A DNA stretch of 64,000 bases from Dugong dugon (lineage: Eukaryota > Chordata > Mammalia > Sirenia > Dugongidae). The notes beneath the pieces were generated by a model. That model saw only the letters and a program-made list of their open reading frames with translations. It did not search any database and was not told where the DNA came from. The position numbers and the translations under genes are program-made. Location: positions 58,289,128-58,353,127 of the forward strand of contig CM057481.1 of assembly GCA_030035585.1 (NCBI GenBank), written 5' to 3'. Below are positions 34,637 through 45,744 of the stretch, piece by piece (position 1 is the first letter of the stretch; every line of letters begins with the position of its first letter).

Positions 34637-36904
34637 AGCCAATATCATTCTTAATGGAGAGATGTTGAAAACATTCCCCTTGAGAACAGGAACAAGACAA
34701 GATTGCCCTTTATCACCACTCCTATTTAACATTGTGCTGGAAGCCCTAGCTATGCCAGTGAGGCAAGAGAAAGAAATAAAGGGCAACCAAACTGGTAATG
34801 AAGATGTAAAACTGTCCCTATTTGTGGATCATATGATACTATACATAGAAAACCCAAAAGACTCCACAAGAAAACTACTGGAACTAATAGAAAGGTCCAG
34901 CAGAGTAGCTGGATATAAGACAAACATACAAAAATCAGTTAGATTCATACACACAAATAAAGAGAACGACGAAAAGGAAGTCAGGAAGAAAATACCATTT
35001 ATGACAGCCCCTAAAAAAATAAACTACTTAGGAGTAAATCTAACCGGAGATGTAAAAGACCTATACAAATAAAACTACAAAACACTACTGCAAAAAAACA
35101 AAAGAGATCTACATAAATGGAAAAACATACCATGCTCATGGATAGGTAGACCCAACATTGTGAAAATGTCAATTCTACCTAAAGCAATTTACAAATACAA
35201 TGCAATCCCGAGCCAAATACCAACAGCATTCCTTAACGAGATTGAAAAACTAATCATTAAGTTTATATGGAAAGGGAAGAGGCCCCAGATAAGTAAAGCA
35301 CGATTGAAGAAGAAGAATAAAGTAGGAGGACTCATACTACCTGACCTCAGAACCTACTATACAGCTACAGTAGTCAAAACAGCCTGGTACTGGTACAATG
35401 ATGGATATGTTGACAAATGGAATGGAATTGAGAACCCAGGTATAAATCCATCCACCTACAGTCACCGAATCTTCGACAAGGGCCCAAAGTCCATTGAATG
35501 GGGTAGAGACAGTCTTTTTAACAAATAGTGCTGCAAACCTGCATGTCCATCTGCAGAAAAATGATACAGGACCCATACCTCACACCATACACAAAAACTA
35601 ATTCAAAATGGATCAAAGACTTAAATATAAAACAGAAAACTATAAACATCATAGAAGAAAAAATAATATCAATGCTAGAGGCCCTAATATATGGCATTAA
35701 CAGAATACAAACCATTACTAACAACACAAAAACTCCAGAAGATAAGCTAGATAAATGGGATCTTCTAAAAATTAAATACTTATGCTCATCAAAAAAACTT
35801 CACCAAAAGAGTAAAAAGAGAACCTGCAGACTGGGAAAAACATTTTGACTATTACAAATTGGACAAAAGTCTAATCTCTAAAATCTATGGGAAATCCAAC
35901 ACCACAACAAAAAGACAAATAATTCAATTAAAAATTGGGCAAAGGATCTGAACAGACACTTCACCAAAGAAGACATTCAAGCAGCTAACAGACACATGAG
36001 GAAATGCTCATGATCACTAGCCATTAGAGAAATGCAAATCAAAACCACAATGAGATACCATCTCACTCCTACATTACTGGCACGAATAAGAAAAACAGAA
36101 AATAACAAATGTTGGAGAGGCTGTGGGGAGATCTTAACGCACTTCTGGTGGGAATGCAAAATGGTACAACCATTTTAGAAAATGAGATGGCGATTTCTTA
36201 AAAAGCTAGAAATAGAAATACCACATGATCTGGCGATGCCACTCCTAGGAATATATCCTACAGAAATAACAGCCGTCACACAAACAGATATATGTACACC
36301 CATGTTCTCTGCAACATTGTTCACAATAGCAAAAAGATGGAAACAACCTAGATGCCCATCAACAGATGAAAGATAAACTAAAATGGAATACTACACAATA
36401 ATATGGAATGCTACACAACAATAAAGAACAATGATGAATCTGCAAAGTATCTCACAACATGGATGAACCTGGAGCGCATTATGCTGAGTGAAATAAATCA
36501 ATCACAAAAGGACAAATATTGTATGAGATCACTACTATAAAAACTCATGAAAAGGTTTACACACAAAAAGAAACAATCTTTGATGGTTACGAGGGACAGG
36601 AGGGGTGGGGATGGAAAAACACTAACTAGACAATAGATAAGTGGTAACTTTGGTGAAGGGTGAGACAGTACACAATATTGGGGACACCAGCACAACTTGT
36701 CCAAGGCAAGGTGGTGGAAGCTCCATAGACACATCCAAACTCCCTAAGGGAATGAATTGCTAGGTTGAGGGCTGTGGGGACCATGATCTCAGGGAACATC
36801 TAGCTCCACTGGCATAACATAATTTATAAAGAAAATGTTCTACATTCTACTTTGGGGTCTTAAAAGCTTGTGAGTGGCCATTTAAGATACTCCACTGGTA
36901 TCAC

Positions 36905-37478
36905 CCCGTCTACAGCAAGGGAGAATAAAGATAACCAAAGACACAAAGGAAAGATTAGTCCAAATGACTAATGAACCACAAGTACTAACTACAGCCTCCA
37001 CCCGACTGAGTCCAGCACAAATAGATGGTGCCCAGCTACCACCACTGACTGCTCTGACAGGGATCACAATAGAGGGACTTAGGCAGAGCTGGAGAAAAAA
37101 GTAGAACAAAATTCTAACTCACTAAAAAAGACCAGACTTACTGATCTGACAGAGACTGGAGAAACCCCAAGAGTATGGCCCCTGGACACCCTTTTATCTC
37201 AGTAATGAAGTCACTCCTGAGGTTCACCCTTCATCCAAAGATTAGACAGGCCCATAAAACAAAATGAGACTAAATGGGCACACCAGCCCAGAGGCAAGGA
37301 TGAGAAGGCATGAGGGGATGGGGAAGCTGGTAATAGGGAACCCAAGGTCTAGAAGAGGCGTGTGTTGACATATCGTGGGGTTGGCAGCCAATGTCACAAA
37401 ACAATATGTGTACTAATTGTTTAATGAGAAGTTTATTCTGTAAACCTTCATCTGAAGTACAATTTAAAAAAATACAAA
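36905..37478 (+). other. L1 3' UTR and A-rich tail
   Basis: Contains AGGGAGAATAAAGATAACCA, GACTGAGTCCAGCACAAATA, GAGACTGGAGAAACCCCAAG and GTGTTGACATATCGTGGGG. It ends in an A-rich stretch with AATTTAAAAAAATACAAA and is the reference for the shorter L1 tails in this window. Confidence 0.85.
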
Positions 37479-37535
37479 AAAAAATGGTGGATATGATGAC
37501 CTAGTTGGGGCATAAACACCCTGTATCATGAATTT

Positions 37536-37605
37536 ATAGGGTCGCTATGAGTTGGAATCAATTCTGTGGCAACAGGTTTGGTTTGTTTTTTTTTTTTTTA
37601 ATCAT
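37536..37605 (+). mobile_element. AfroSINE 3' tail fragment
   Basis: TATAGGGTCGCTATGAGTTG and GGCAACAGGTTTGGTTTG plus a T-run. The head is missing. Confidence 0.7.
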
Positions 37606-38214
37606 GAATTTGGATTCTTTACTATACCTTGGTTCTGTTCCTTTCTTGTTACCATTGTTTATATTTTTTATTCCCCAAATGGACAGAGAATAATTCTAAC
37701 ACTCTCAAATTTCCTTCTAATAAAGGGAGAGAAGAATGTTCACAGTCTAGTTGAAATTTCCCACCAGATGCCAAAACCCAAACCCTTATTTGATGTTGAC
37801 ATAAAGCTAGACCCATACACCCACTAGTCAAATACCATAACATAAACTTTGCCAGTGGCATGCTCAGTGGTTTAAGTCTAAGTTTTAAAATGTTAACATA
37901 GTTTCTTTTTCTTCATTTATTACTGAGTCCTTCTGTATTCCTAGACCTTCTCTTAAGCAAAGCTGCAAACACATTCGACAGTTGCTGTGTGCCAGGAACT
38001 TTGCAAAGTACTCCACATACATTATATTTTAAATTCTTACCAAAAAGTTATGAGATAGGCACCATTAAATAAACGAGAGAATAAAAATTGGCTGAAGGTA
38101 TTATACAAGCATTACAATAGGAAACATGCACAGTAAGATAATGTATATAATTTTGAAATTATTTAATATAAACATACTTTTTTACTTACATCTGAAATCA
38201 TCTTACATTTACTT
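37606..38214. other. Intergenic with a MIR-like patch
   Basis: Around 37978-38070, TGTGTGCCAGGAACTTTGCA and TTATGAGATAGGCACC recall a MIR or L2 end. The remainder shows nothing I recognise. Confidence 0.45.
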
Positions 38215-38617
38215 CCATCTGCTGTGGCGGATACAGTGTTACACTGCCAAGATCCTCACTTCAGGATGTATTCACCCAGCTTCTGAGAGTGAGTGGACTC
38301 ACAGGCCTCATACGAGTCTCTCTGTGGAGATTCCCTCAGCTGAATAGAGCTTTCTGGCTCAAGAACGTACCCATTCCTGGGGCAGCCTGCCTCTAAGGAC
38401 TGGATGAAGCAGGAGTATGAAAACATGGCCTCCTTGTACTAATTTTGGAATCCTCCAGGAGCTACTTCAGCTTTAAAACATTCAGTGAGGGGCTGACTGA
38501 GGCCTTAGTTGTGATTGCATCCTTCTCTTCTCCTGCCGGGACTGATGCGGACATCATTTCCTAATAAAACACTTGCATGCTCATCTTCACCCAAGTGTCT
38601 GCTTCCCAGGAACCCAT
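38215..38617 (+). mobile_element. Possible old LTR remnant
   Basis: GCTTCTGAGAGTGAG and TCCTGCCGGGACTG, then the AATAAA signal at 38562-38567 and TGTCTGCTTCCCAGGAACCC at the end look like the R-U5 end of an old ERV LTR. The family was not identified, so this is a weak call. Confidence 0.35.
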
Positions 38618-39544
38618 CCTCACAATTGTTGCCATGTTTGAGCCCATTGTTGCATCTACTGTGTCAATCCATCTCCTCAAGGGTCTTCCTCTTTTTCATT
38701 AACCCTCTACTTTACCAAGCATGATGTCCTTCTCCAGGGACTGGTCCCTCCTGATAACATGTTCAAAGTATATGAGACAAAGTCTTGCCATCCTCACTTC
38801 TAAGAAGCACTCTGGCTGTCCTTCTTCCAAGACAGATTTGTTCACTCTTCTGGCAGTCCATGGTATATTCAATATTCTTCACCAATACTATAATCCAAAG
38901 GCATCAGTTCTTCTTCAGTCTTCCTTATTCATTGTCCAGCTTTCATATGTATATGAGGCGACTGAAAATATCATGGCTTGGGTGAGGTTCACCTTAGTCC
39001 TAAAAGTGACATCTTTGCTTTTCAACACTTTAAAGAGGTCTTTTGTAGCAGATTTGCCCAATGCAATATGTCGTTTAATTTCTCGACTGGTTCTTCCATG
39101 GGCACTGATTGTGGATCCAAGTAAACTGAAATCCTTGACAACTTCAATGTTTTCTCTGTTTATTATGATGTTGCTTATTGGTCCAGTTGTGAGGATTTTG
39201 TTTTCCTTATGTTGAGGTGCAATCTGTTCTGAAGGCTGTGGTCTTTGATCTTCATTAGTAAGTGCTTCAAGTCCTCTTCACTTTCAGCAAGGAAGGTTGT
39301 GTCATCTGCATAACACAGGTTGTTAATGAGTCTTCCTCCAATCCTGATGCCCATTCCTCTTCATATAGTCCAGCTTCTCAGATTATTTGCTCAGCATACA
39401 TATTGAGTAAGTATGGTGAAATGATACAACCCTGATGTACACTTTTCCTGATTTTAAACCACACAGAATCCCCTTGTTCTAGTCAAATGACGGCCTCTTG
39501 GTCTGTGTACAGGTTCCTCATGAGCACAACTAAATGTTCTGCAT
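38618..39544 (-). pseudogene. RTE LINE fragment
   Basis: RTE moves by target-primed reverse transcription and supplies the machinery for AfroSINEs. Reversed, this copy has the RT active-site region NLCYADDTTLLAE, then ILTTGPISN and the C-terminal part SVLEEGQPECFLEVRMARL-like. It lacks the last 90 or so bases of the 3' end and the 5' part of the ORF. A 164-codon plus-strand ORF at 38721-39215 is an antisense shadow. Confidence 0.85.
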
Positions 39545-40150
39545 CAATGGAATAGAATTGAAAATAGAGAAATAAACCATATATGTATGGTCAACTGATT
39601 TAGACAAGGGTACTAAGTCCATTCAATAGGGAAGGAAGAGTCTCTTCAACAAATGGTGCTGGGTAAATTGGATTTACACATGGAGAAGAATGAGTCAGGA
39701 TCCGTGTCTCACACCATACTCAAAACCAATTCAAAGTGGATCAAGGACCTATATGTGAAAACTAAAACCATAAAATTATTAGAAGAAAATGCAGGAGTTA
39801 GGTTGTGGGACCTAGTTTTTAATGATAGATTTTCAGATGTAACAATAAAAGCATGAGCAGTATAAGACAGAATAGATAAATGGGACTTCATAAAAATTAA
39901 ACACGTTAATCAAAGAACTTTATCAACAAAGTGAAAAGACAACCTGCAGATTGGGAGAAAATTTTGAGGAACCATATATTTGATAAGGGTCAAATAATCA
40001 AAATATATTTTAAAAAAACTTCTACAACTTAACAACAAAATCACAAACAATCCTATTAAAAAATGGACTGAGGATTTGAACGGATGTTTTACCACAGAGA
40101 AATACAAATGGCCAATGAGTACATGAAAAGATGCTCAGTGTCATTTGCCA

Positions 40151-40350
40151 TGTTGTTGTGTGCTGTTAAGTCGATTTTGCCTCATAGTGACCCTATAGGA
40201 CACAGCAGAACTGACCCATAGGGTTTCCAAGACAGTAATCTTTATGGAAGCTGATTACCACATCTTTCTGCGGTGGAGCAGCTCATAGGTTTGAACTACC
40301 GACCTTCTCGATATCAGCTGAGCACTTAACTACTGTGCCACCAGGGCTCC
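40151..40350 (-). mobile_element. AfroSINE inside the older L1
   Basis: Imperfect duplication TCATTTGCCA (40141-40150) and TCATTAACCA (40351-40360). Reversed head AGGAGCCCTGGTGGCACAGT is plain. Confidence 0.92.
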
Positions 40351-40699
40351 TCATTAACCATTAAGGAGATGCAAATCAAAACCACAATGAGATACCAACA
40401 CACCCCCATTAAAATGGCAATGATTTAAAAAATGGAAAACAACAGGTAGAAAAATTGGAATCCTCATCTATTGCTGGTGGGAATGTAAAACGGTACAACC
40501 ACTATGGAGAACCGTTTGGCAGTTTCTCGAAAGCTGAACACAGAACTACCACATGACCTAGAAATCCCAGTCTTAGGTACATAGCCAGAGACGTGAAAGC
40601 AGGAATGCAAACAGAAACCTGTACTTGAATGTTCATTACAGCACTTTGCACAGTTGCCAAAAGGTGAAAATATCCAAAACGTCCATCAACAAATGAATA

Positions 40700-40864
40700 A
40701 AACAAAACAAAACCCGTTGCTATCAAGTCAATTCTGACTCATAGTGACCCTATAGGACAGAGTAGAAATTCCCAATAGGGTTTCCAAGTAGTGGCTGATG
40801 GATTTACACTGCCAACCGTTTGGTTGGCAATCATAGCTTGTAACCACTGCCACCATGGCTCCAT
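40700..40864 (-). mobile_element. Second AfroSINE inside the older L1
   Basis: Duplication AACAAATGAATA (40688-40699) against AACAAATCAATA (40865-40876). Tail AAACAAAACAAAACCCGTTG and head GGAGCCATGGTGGCAGTGG (reversed). Confidence 0.93.
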
Positions 40865-41074
40865 AACAAATCAATAGATAAACAAAATGTGGTATATACA
40901 TACAATGGAATATTACTCAGCCATAAAGAGAAATGAAGTCCTCATACATGCCACAGCATGGATGAACCTAGAAAACAATGCTGAGCAAAATAAGTCAGTG
41001 ACAAAAGGACACTCATCTCACTTATATGAAATAATCAAATATACAGAAACCAAAGATTTTAAGTAGTTACTAGG

Positions 41075-41585
41075 TGTCATGGATTGAATTGTGTCCCCCA
41101 AAAATGTGTGTCAGTTTGGCTGGGCTATGATTCCCAGTATTTCGTGGTTGTCCACCAATTTGTGATCTGATGTATTGTAAATCCTAACCTCTATGATGTT
41201 CATGAGGCAGGATTAGAGGCAGTTATGTTAATAAGGCAGAACTCAATCTACAGGATTAGGTTGTATCTTGAGTCAATCTCTTTTAAGATAGAAAAGAGAG
41301 ACATAAAACAGAGAGGAGCGGGACCTCATACCACCAAGAAATAAGTGCCGAGAGCGGAGCACATCATTTGGACCCGGGGTCCCTGCACTGAGAAGCTCCT
41401 AGACCAGGGGAGGATTGACGACAAGGACCTTCTCCCAGTACTCACAGAGACAAAAAAGCCTCCCCCTAAGCTGGCACCCTGAATTTGGACTTGTAGCCTC
41501 CTAGAGTATGAGAGAATAAATTTCTATTTGTTAAAGCCATCCATTTGTGGTGTTTCTGTTACAGCAGCACTAGATAACTAAGACA
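41075..41585 (+). mobile_element. Solo ERVL/MaLR-like LTR
   Basis: A 511-base LTR from TGTCATGGATTG to AACTAAGACA, with a perfect five-base duplication CTAGG on both sides (41070-41074, 41586-41590). It contains GTAAATCCTAACCTCTATGA, TTGGACCCGGGGTCCCTGC and AATAAATTTCTATTTG as a poly(A) signal. No internal virus sequence is present. Copies lie at 57295 and 60966. Confidence 0.93.
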
Positions 41586-41764
41586 CTAGGAGTGGGAGAG
41601 AGGGGAAAAGGTGGAGTTTTGCTTCGGGGCATTGAGTTTATGTTAATGTGGTAGACTAATTTGGAAAAGAATAGTGACAAAGGCTGCACAACATGAAGAA
41701 TGTAATCGATGTTACCGAACTGTACACATGGAAATTGTTGAATTGGTGAAGGTTTTATTGTGTA

Positions 41765-41830
41765 TATTTTCACCACATGTAAATATATATATATATTTCA
41801 CCACATGTAAATATATATATTTACATACAC
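41765..41830 (+). repeat. AT-rich short duplication
   Basis: TTTCACCACATGTAAATATA occurs twice in tandem near 41769 and 41797, with TA runs. Confidence 0.75.
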
Positions 41831-41999
41831 GTACGAATAGTGTAATTTCAATGCTGGACAGCCAAATGATTATATATGAATGAATGAACGAACTGGCTAC
41901 AAGAAAACCCCTCTGTAGCCAGTAAACAGAAATATGTTCCATCCTTTGTCTTTGTCTGTGTCAGTTTTAGATTATTCAAGACTTTCAGAAACATTGCTT

Positions 42000-42185
42000 G
42001 CATAAAATATGTTCACAGTGCTAAATGCTTTACATGAATTATCTCATTTTATTCTTATAACAACCTTACGAGGTAGATAGTATTTTATTTCCACTTTGCA
42101 GATAAACTGTAGCTCAGAGAGGCTAATAATTTGTTAAGGATCGACGCACAGCTGGGGTTTGAACCCACGCCTTTCTAGCCCATAC
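42000..42185 (-). mobile_element. MIR SINE copy
   Basis: ATCTCATTTTATTCTTATAA, CTTTGCAGATAAACTGTAGC and GGTTTGAACCCACGCC form a reversed MIR. Confidence 0.75.
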
Positions 42186-43110
42186 AGCCCATACTTTAAA
42201 ATCACAAAATATTATATTACCAGTTAATATATCTTGGTTTCCTCCACAGTAACTTAAACATAGGAATAAGCGGATGCTTTGTGGATGTGACAGTATCTAA
42301 AATGAACCTTTCCATGGTGTCGTTAAGCATTTGAAAGTGACTTTTGGCTAACTTGAACCTTGCAGAAGCTCTAGCCATTGCTCTGCCTTATAGGTGGGAA
42401 ATAAGGTGGGAAATCTCACTCTTATACTGAATCTCAGGCCAACACACGGGACCAACACACAGTGCTGCTATTTGTTGGTTGAATGAATGCATGACTGCGT
42501 GAAAGAATGGGTAATGAAAGAGCAAGCAAAGTTTCTATTTTTAGTGGAGAGGGAAAAATACTCCCTAACATTTTACAGACGCATATTTTGTGTGTGGATT
42601 TGCCAATCGATATTTTAAGTGATTGACTTTATATGTCACCAGAAAAATAATTACTAGGCACACAGAAACTCAATGTTCAATTCTGAACCGAGATGACTAG
42701 CAAAAGTCAGTTAATATTGTATAGAATTATAGGTGTTCATCAATTTAATAAGTATTGAGTTATGTACAAGAGAGCATGGAGATAAAATAGTGAAGACCCA
42801 AATCTAACCTCAAAGAGATATGTTATAAAATTACAAGGCCACCCCACACAAGTCTTTAACACAAATATCATGGGATAAATGCTAGAGAACACCTACAAAC
42901 AAAGGACTGTGGGAGGAGCAATGAGAAGGAGACTATTTGGCAAGGTTAAGAGATGAAGCCTTCATTTTGTAGACTGAGTGCCTGAAACACACTTCTAAAC
43001 AGTTACTCCCCTACTCAAAAACTTTCAGTAGCTCCTTATTGCTTACAAATATGGCCTAAACCCCTTACCGTGGCCTTCAAGACCCTTATTTGTTCGGCCA
43101 TATCTTCTGT
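42186..43110. other. Intergenic, no gene seen
   Basis: Mostly unique-looking, AT-rich DNA. Weak repeat echoes occur near 42960-43060. Confidence 0.45.
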
Positions 43111-43112
43111 GC

Positions 43113-43226
43113 TTAGGGTGATCAACTCCTGGTTTTTCCTACGACTTTCCCAGTTTTAGTACTGAAAGTCTCACTTTCCCAGAAAACCCTTCAATTCATG
43201 CAAAGCAGGACAGTTGATCACCCTAA
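43113..43226. mobile_element. TIR MITE, 15-base perfect inverted ends
   Basis: TTAGGGTGATCAACT at 43113-43127 is exactly complementary to AGTTGATCACCCTAA at 43212-43226. The flanking TA or TTA suggests a Tc1/mariner or TTAA-type target. The interior has CTTTCCCAGTTTTAGTACTG. It is noncoding. Confidence 0.75.
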
Positions 43227-43434
43227 CTACACATTTCAGTGTTTGATAAGGCCAGCCTGAACCACTTTCTGGTTCCTGCTGACATTCTCTGTTTTCTCAC
43301 TTCTGAGTTTGTTTCTTCTTGCCTCATCTGCTTTCCCCAGCCTTGTATTCAAATCTTTATTTATAATTCAGGAACCATATTCAGTGTCACTGGCATGAAG
43401 ACTTGATGGTGATAGTATCTATATTATTATCATT

Positions 43435-43670
43435 ACTAGTAATAAGAATGCACATTTATTGAAATTCTGTAGCATTTTAAGTGGATTTTTATACATAATC
43501 TTCACTCTCTGTTATGTCGGTTCTACAATAATCTCTGTTTTACCGAAGAAACTGAAACTCTGAGAGAATATTATAACTTATCCAAACTTATATAGCTAAC
43601 AAATGCCAAAGCTGAGATTTAACTCCATATCTCTGTAACACAAAAACCCTTGCTCCTAACCATGATGGTA
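43435..43670 (-). mobile_element. MIR SINE copy
   Basis: CATTTATTGAAATTCTGTAG, ACCGAAGAAACTGAAACTC and CCAAAGCTGAGATTTAACTC form a reversed MIR. Confidence 0.65.
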
Positions 43671-43989
43671 CACATCGTCTCCCTTCCTAGAGTCTTCCCA
43701 GGTGAAAGTAACATCATCTTTGAAATAAATGCCTCCTTGGGCACTTAACACTCTACATTGATTCAGCACATTACACACCTGACCTATTTCCCCTCCCAGA
43801 GTAGGAGCTTCTTAATGGCAGGAGCTATGTTCAACATATTTTTTAATCCCCCAGGGTATGAAGGAGACATGAGAATATTTGTTACATGACAGAATGGGCA
43901 TGTGGACCAATGGAGGAGATTTTTAAACTATAATTTAAAGGATGTAGGTTTTAGATTGGGATGATATGCCAAGCTAAGTGAACAGTGGT

Positions 43990-44235
43990 ACTAATGCTAG
44001 TAATAGGAGATAACCTCTGGTGGATTCTTACTCTGCACTAGACAATAAGCCATCTAATCCTCTTAATAACCTACAGACAAAAGTCCAATTACTATCCTTG
44101 TTTTTCAGGTGGGGAAACGGAGGCTCAGAAAGATGAAATCAGTTGCCCAAAGTTACAGAGCTGATAAATGGCAGAGGCAGATTTCAGACACAGCTTTGAT
44201 TCCAGAGCAAGAGTTGTGAACATTATACTAGATAC
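43990..44235 (-). mobile_element. MIR SINE copy
   Basis: CCATCTAATCCTCTTAATAA, GGTGGGGAAACGGAGGCTCA and GCTGATAAATGGCAGAGGCA form a reversed MIR. Confidence 0.75.
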
Positions 44236-44247
44236 TGAAGTCGTCGT

Positions 44248-44440
44248 CATTGTTGTTAGGTACCGTCAAGTCTGTTTCAACTCACAGTGACCCCATGTGA
44301 CAGAGCAGAATTAACCCCATAGGGTTTCCTAGGCTGTAATCTTTATGGGAGCAGATCTCCCGCAGAGCGGCTGGTGGGTTTGAATCTCCAACATTTGTTA
44401 GCAGCTGAACACTTAACCATTGTGCCACCAGGGCTCCTTA
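44248..44440 (-). mobile_element. AfroSINE copy with (CAA)n-like tail
   Basis: Reversed head AAGGAGCCCTGGTGGCACAA, tail near 44248 with ATTGTTGTTAGGTACCGTC. It shares the RTE-like terminus. Confidence 0.9.
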
Positions 44441-44585
44441 GAGGGGAGAAATTGCAAGATGTCCTTGAAAAACACCTGATTTAGCTGAAGCATAGAAGTA
44501 TGAAAGTGGTAATAATAATAATGATGATGATGGCTTTTTTTTTTTTTTTTTTTAATAAAGCCTCCCCATCCTCTGTCTCATTTGG

Positions 44586-44785
44586 ATAGGAGCACTGCTT
44601 GCCTAGTGGTTAAAACACTCGGCTGCTAACCAAAAGGTTGGCAGTTCGAAACCACCAGCTGCATCATGGGAGAAAGATGTGGCAATCTGCTTCTATAAAG
44701 ATTTACAACCCTGGAGACGCTATGGGGCAGTTCTACGCTGTCCTATAGGGTTGCTATGAGTTGGAATTGACTCAATGGCAGTAGG
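44586..44785 (+). mobile_element. AfroSINE copy, full length
   Basis: Duplication TCTCATTTGG at 44576-44585 and 44786-44795. The body has GGCTGCTAACCAAAAGGTTG, AAGATGTGGCAATCTGCTTC and TAGGGTTGCTATGAGTTGG. Confidence 0.95.
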
Positions 44786-44814
44786 TCTCATTTGGTGGTG
44801 GTAATAATGATAGC

Positions 44815-45554
44815 ACTTACAATACTTACTGATGAAGATCACAGACTACAGCCTTCAGTATGGATTACACCTCAACATAAAGAAAACAAAAATTCTCACA
44901 ACTGGACCAATAAACAACGTCATGATAAATGGAGAAAATATTGAAGTTGTCAAGGATTTCAGTTTTCTTGGATCCACAATCAATGCCCATGGAAGCAGCA
45001 GTCGAGAAATCAAACAACATATTGCGTTGGGCAAATCTGCTGAAAAAGACTTCTTTAAAGTGTTAAAAAGCAAAGATGTCATTTTGAGGACTAAAGTGTG
45101 CCTGACCCAAGCCATGATATTTTCAATCACTTCGTATATGTGTGAAAGCTGGACGATGAATAAGGAAGACGAAAGAAGAATTGATGCCTTTGAGTTATGG
45201 TGTTGGCAAAGAATACTGAATATACAATGGACTGCCAGAAGAACGAGCAAATCTGTCTTGGAAGAAGTACAGCCAGAATGCTCCTTAGAAGTGAGGATGG
45301 CAAGACTTTGTTTCACATACTTTGGACATGTTATCAAGAAGGACCAGTCCTTGGAGAAAGACATCATGCCTGGTAAAGTAGAGGGTTATCAAAAAAGAAG
45401 AAGACCCTCAAGGAGATGGGTTGACACAGTGGCTGCAACAATGGGCTCAAGCATAGCAACGACTGTGAGGATGGTGCAGGACTGGGCAGTGTTCTCTTCT
45501 GTTGTACATAGGGTCACACTATGAGTTGGAACTGACTTGAGCACACCTAACAAC
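44815..45554 (+). pseudogene. RTE LINE C-terminal fragment (5'-truncated)
   Basis: Perfect duplication AATAATGATAGC at 44803-44814 and 45555-45566. The fragment keeps an open 230-codon frame (44832-45524): YSLQYGLHLNIKKTKILTTG, then SFLGSTINAHGSSSREIKQ, CESWTMNKEDERRIDAFEL and CFTYFGHVIKKDQSLEKDI, ending VHRVTL. That is the thumb and C-terminal part of RTE reverse transcriptase. It has no catalytic motif, so it is not a functional gene. The 3' end is CACACCTAACAACAATAATG. Confidence 0.93.
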
Positions 45555-45566
45555 AATAATGATAGC

Positions 45567-45744
45567 TAAGGCCTAGTGACACAGAGGTTAAGAGCTCGGC
45601 TGCTAACCAAAAGTTGGGCAGTTTGAATCTACCAGCCGCTCATTGGAAACCCCGTGAGGCAGTTCTACTCTGTCCTATAGGGTCACTACGAGTCCAATCA
45701 ACTTGAAGGCATTGAGTTTGGTTTGGTTTGGTTTGGTTTTGGTA
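45567..45744 (+). mobile_element. AfroSINE copy
   Basis: CACAGAGGTTAAGAGCTCGG, ATTGGAAACCCCGTGAGGCA and a GGTTTGGTTTGGTTTGG tail. It abuts the RTE insertion's target duplication. Confidence 0.92.

Larger units (their letters stand above)
30138..36540 (+). pseudogene. L1 ORF2 (endonuclease-reverse transcriptase), broken
   Basis: ORF2 encodes the apurinic-type endonuclease and reverse transcriptase that copy L1 RNA into the target. Visible in order: the endonuclease start (NSHLSIITLNINGLNAPIK), SSTIIVGDFNTPLSVKDRIL and SDHNTIKVEINNRKSK, the RT region ([22 protein letters not shown] and [18 protein letters not shown]), and [19 protein letters not shown] after the insertions. Motif C reads FVDHMILY where the family has FADD, so the catalytic pair is altered. 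The C-terminal part ends near 36540. Several frameshifts, stops and three insertions make it dead. Confidence 0.88.
26551..37478 (+). mobile_element. Long L1 LINE carrying nested insertions
   Basis: The element is bounded by AAAAAATGGTAGAT (26537-26550) and AAAAAATGGTGGAT (37479-37492). It begins with the 5' UTR word GGAGGGTGGAGCCAACATG, runs through a tandem-repeat 5' UTR, ORF1 remnant, inter-ORF segment, ORF2 and 3' UTR, and ends in an A-rich tail. Three later insertions lie inside: an AfroSINE (32026-32180), an RTE (32193-33401) and an L1 tail (33428-34636). Net of these the L1 is about 8.3 kb. Both ORFs have frameshifts and stops, so it is inactive. It is the same family as the elements at 14743, 20437 and 62327. 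Confidence 0.93.
39545..41800 (+). mobile_element. Older L1 (L1M/L1PB-like) with three insertions
   Basis: ORF2 3' sequence (TCAACTGATTTAGACAAGGG, CATACTCAAAACCAATTCAA) continues through ATGAGATACCAACACACCC, ATAGCCAGAGACGTGAAAGC and AATGGAATATTACTCAGCCA to the 3' UTR (GGTTTTATTGTGTATATTTT). Two SINEs (40151-40350, 40700-40864) and a solo LTR (41075-41585) split it. The reading frame is broken throughout. Confidence 0.88.

Noticed and set aside
38721..39215. 164-codon plus-strand ORF
   Set aside because: Antisense to an RTE fragment; the mirrored form occurs at 44855-45367 over another RTE copy.
44832..45524. Open frame of 230 codons as a possible host gene
   Set aside because: It is the C-terminal part of an RTE reverse transcriptase, bounded by a 12-base target duplication and lacking the catalytic core.
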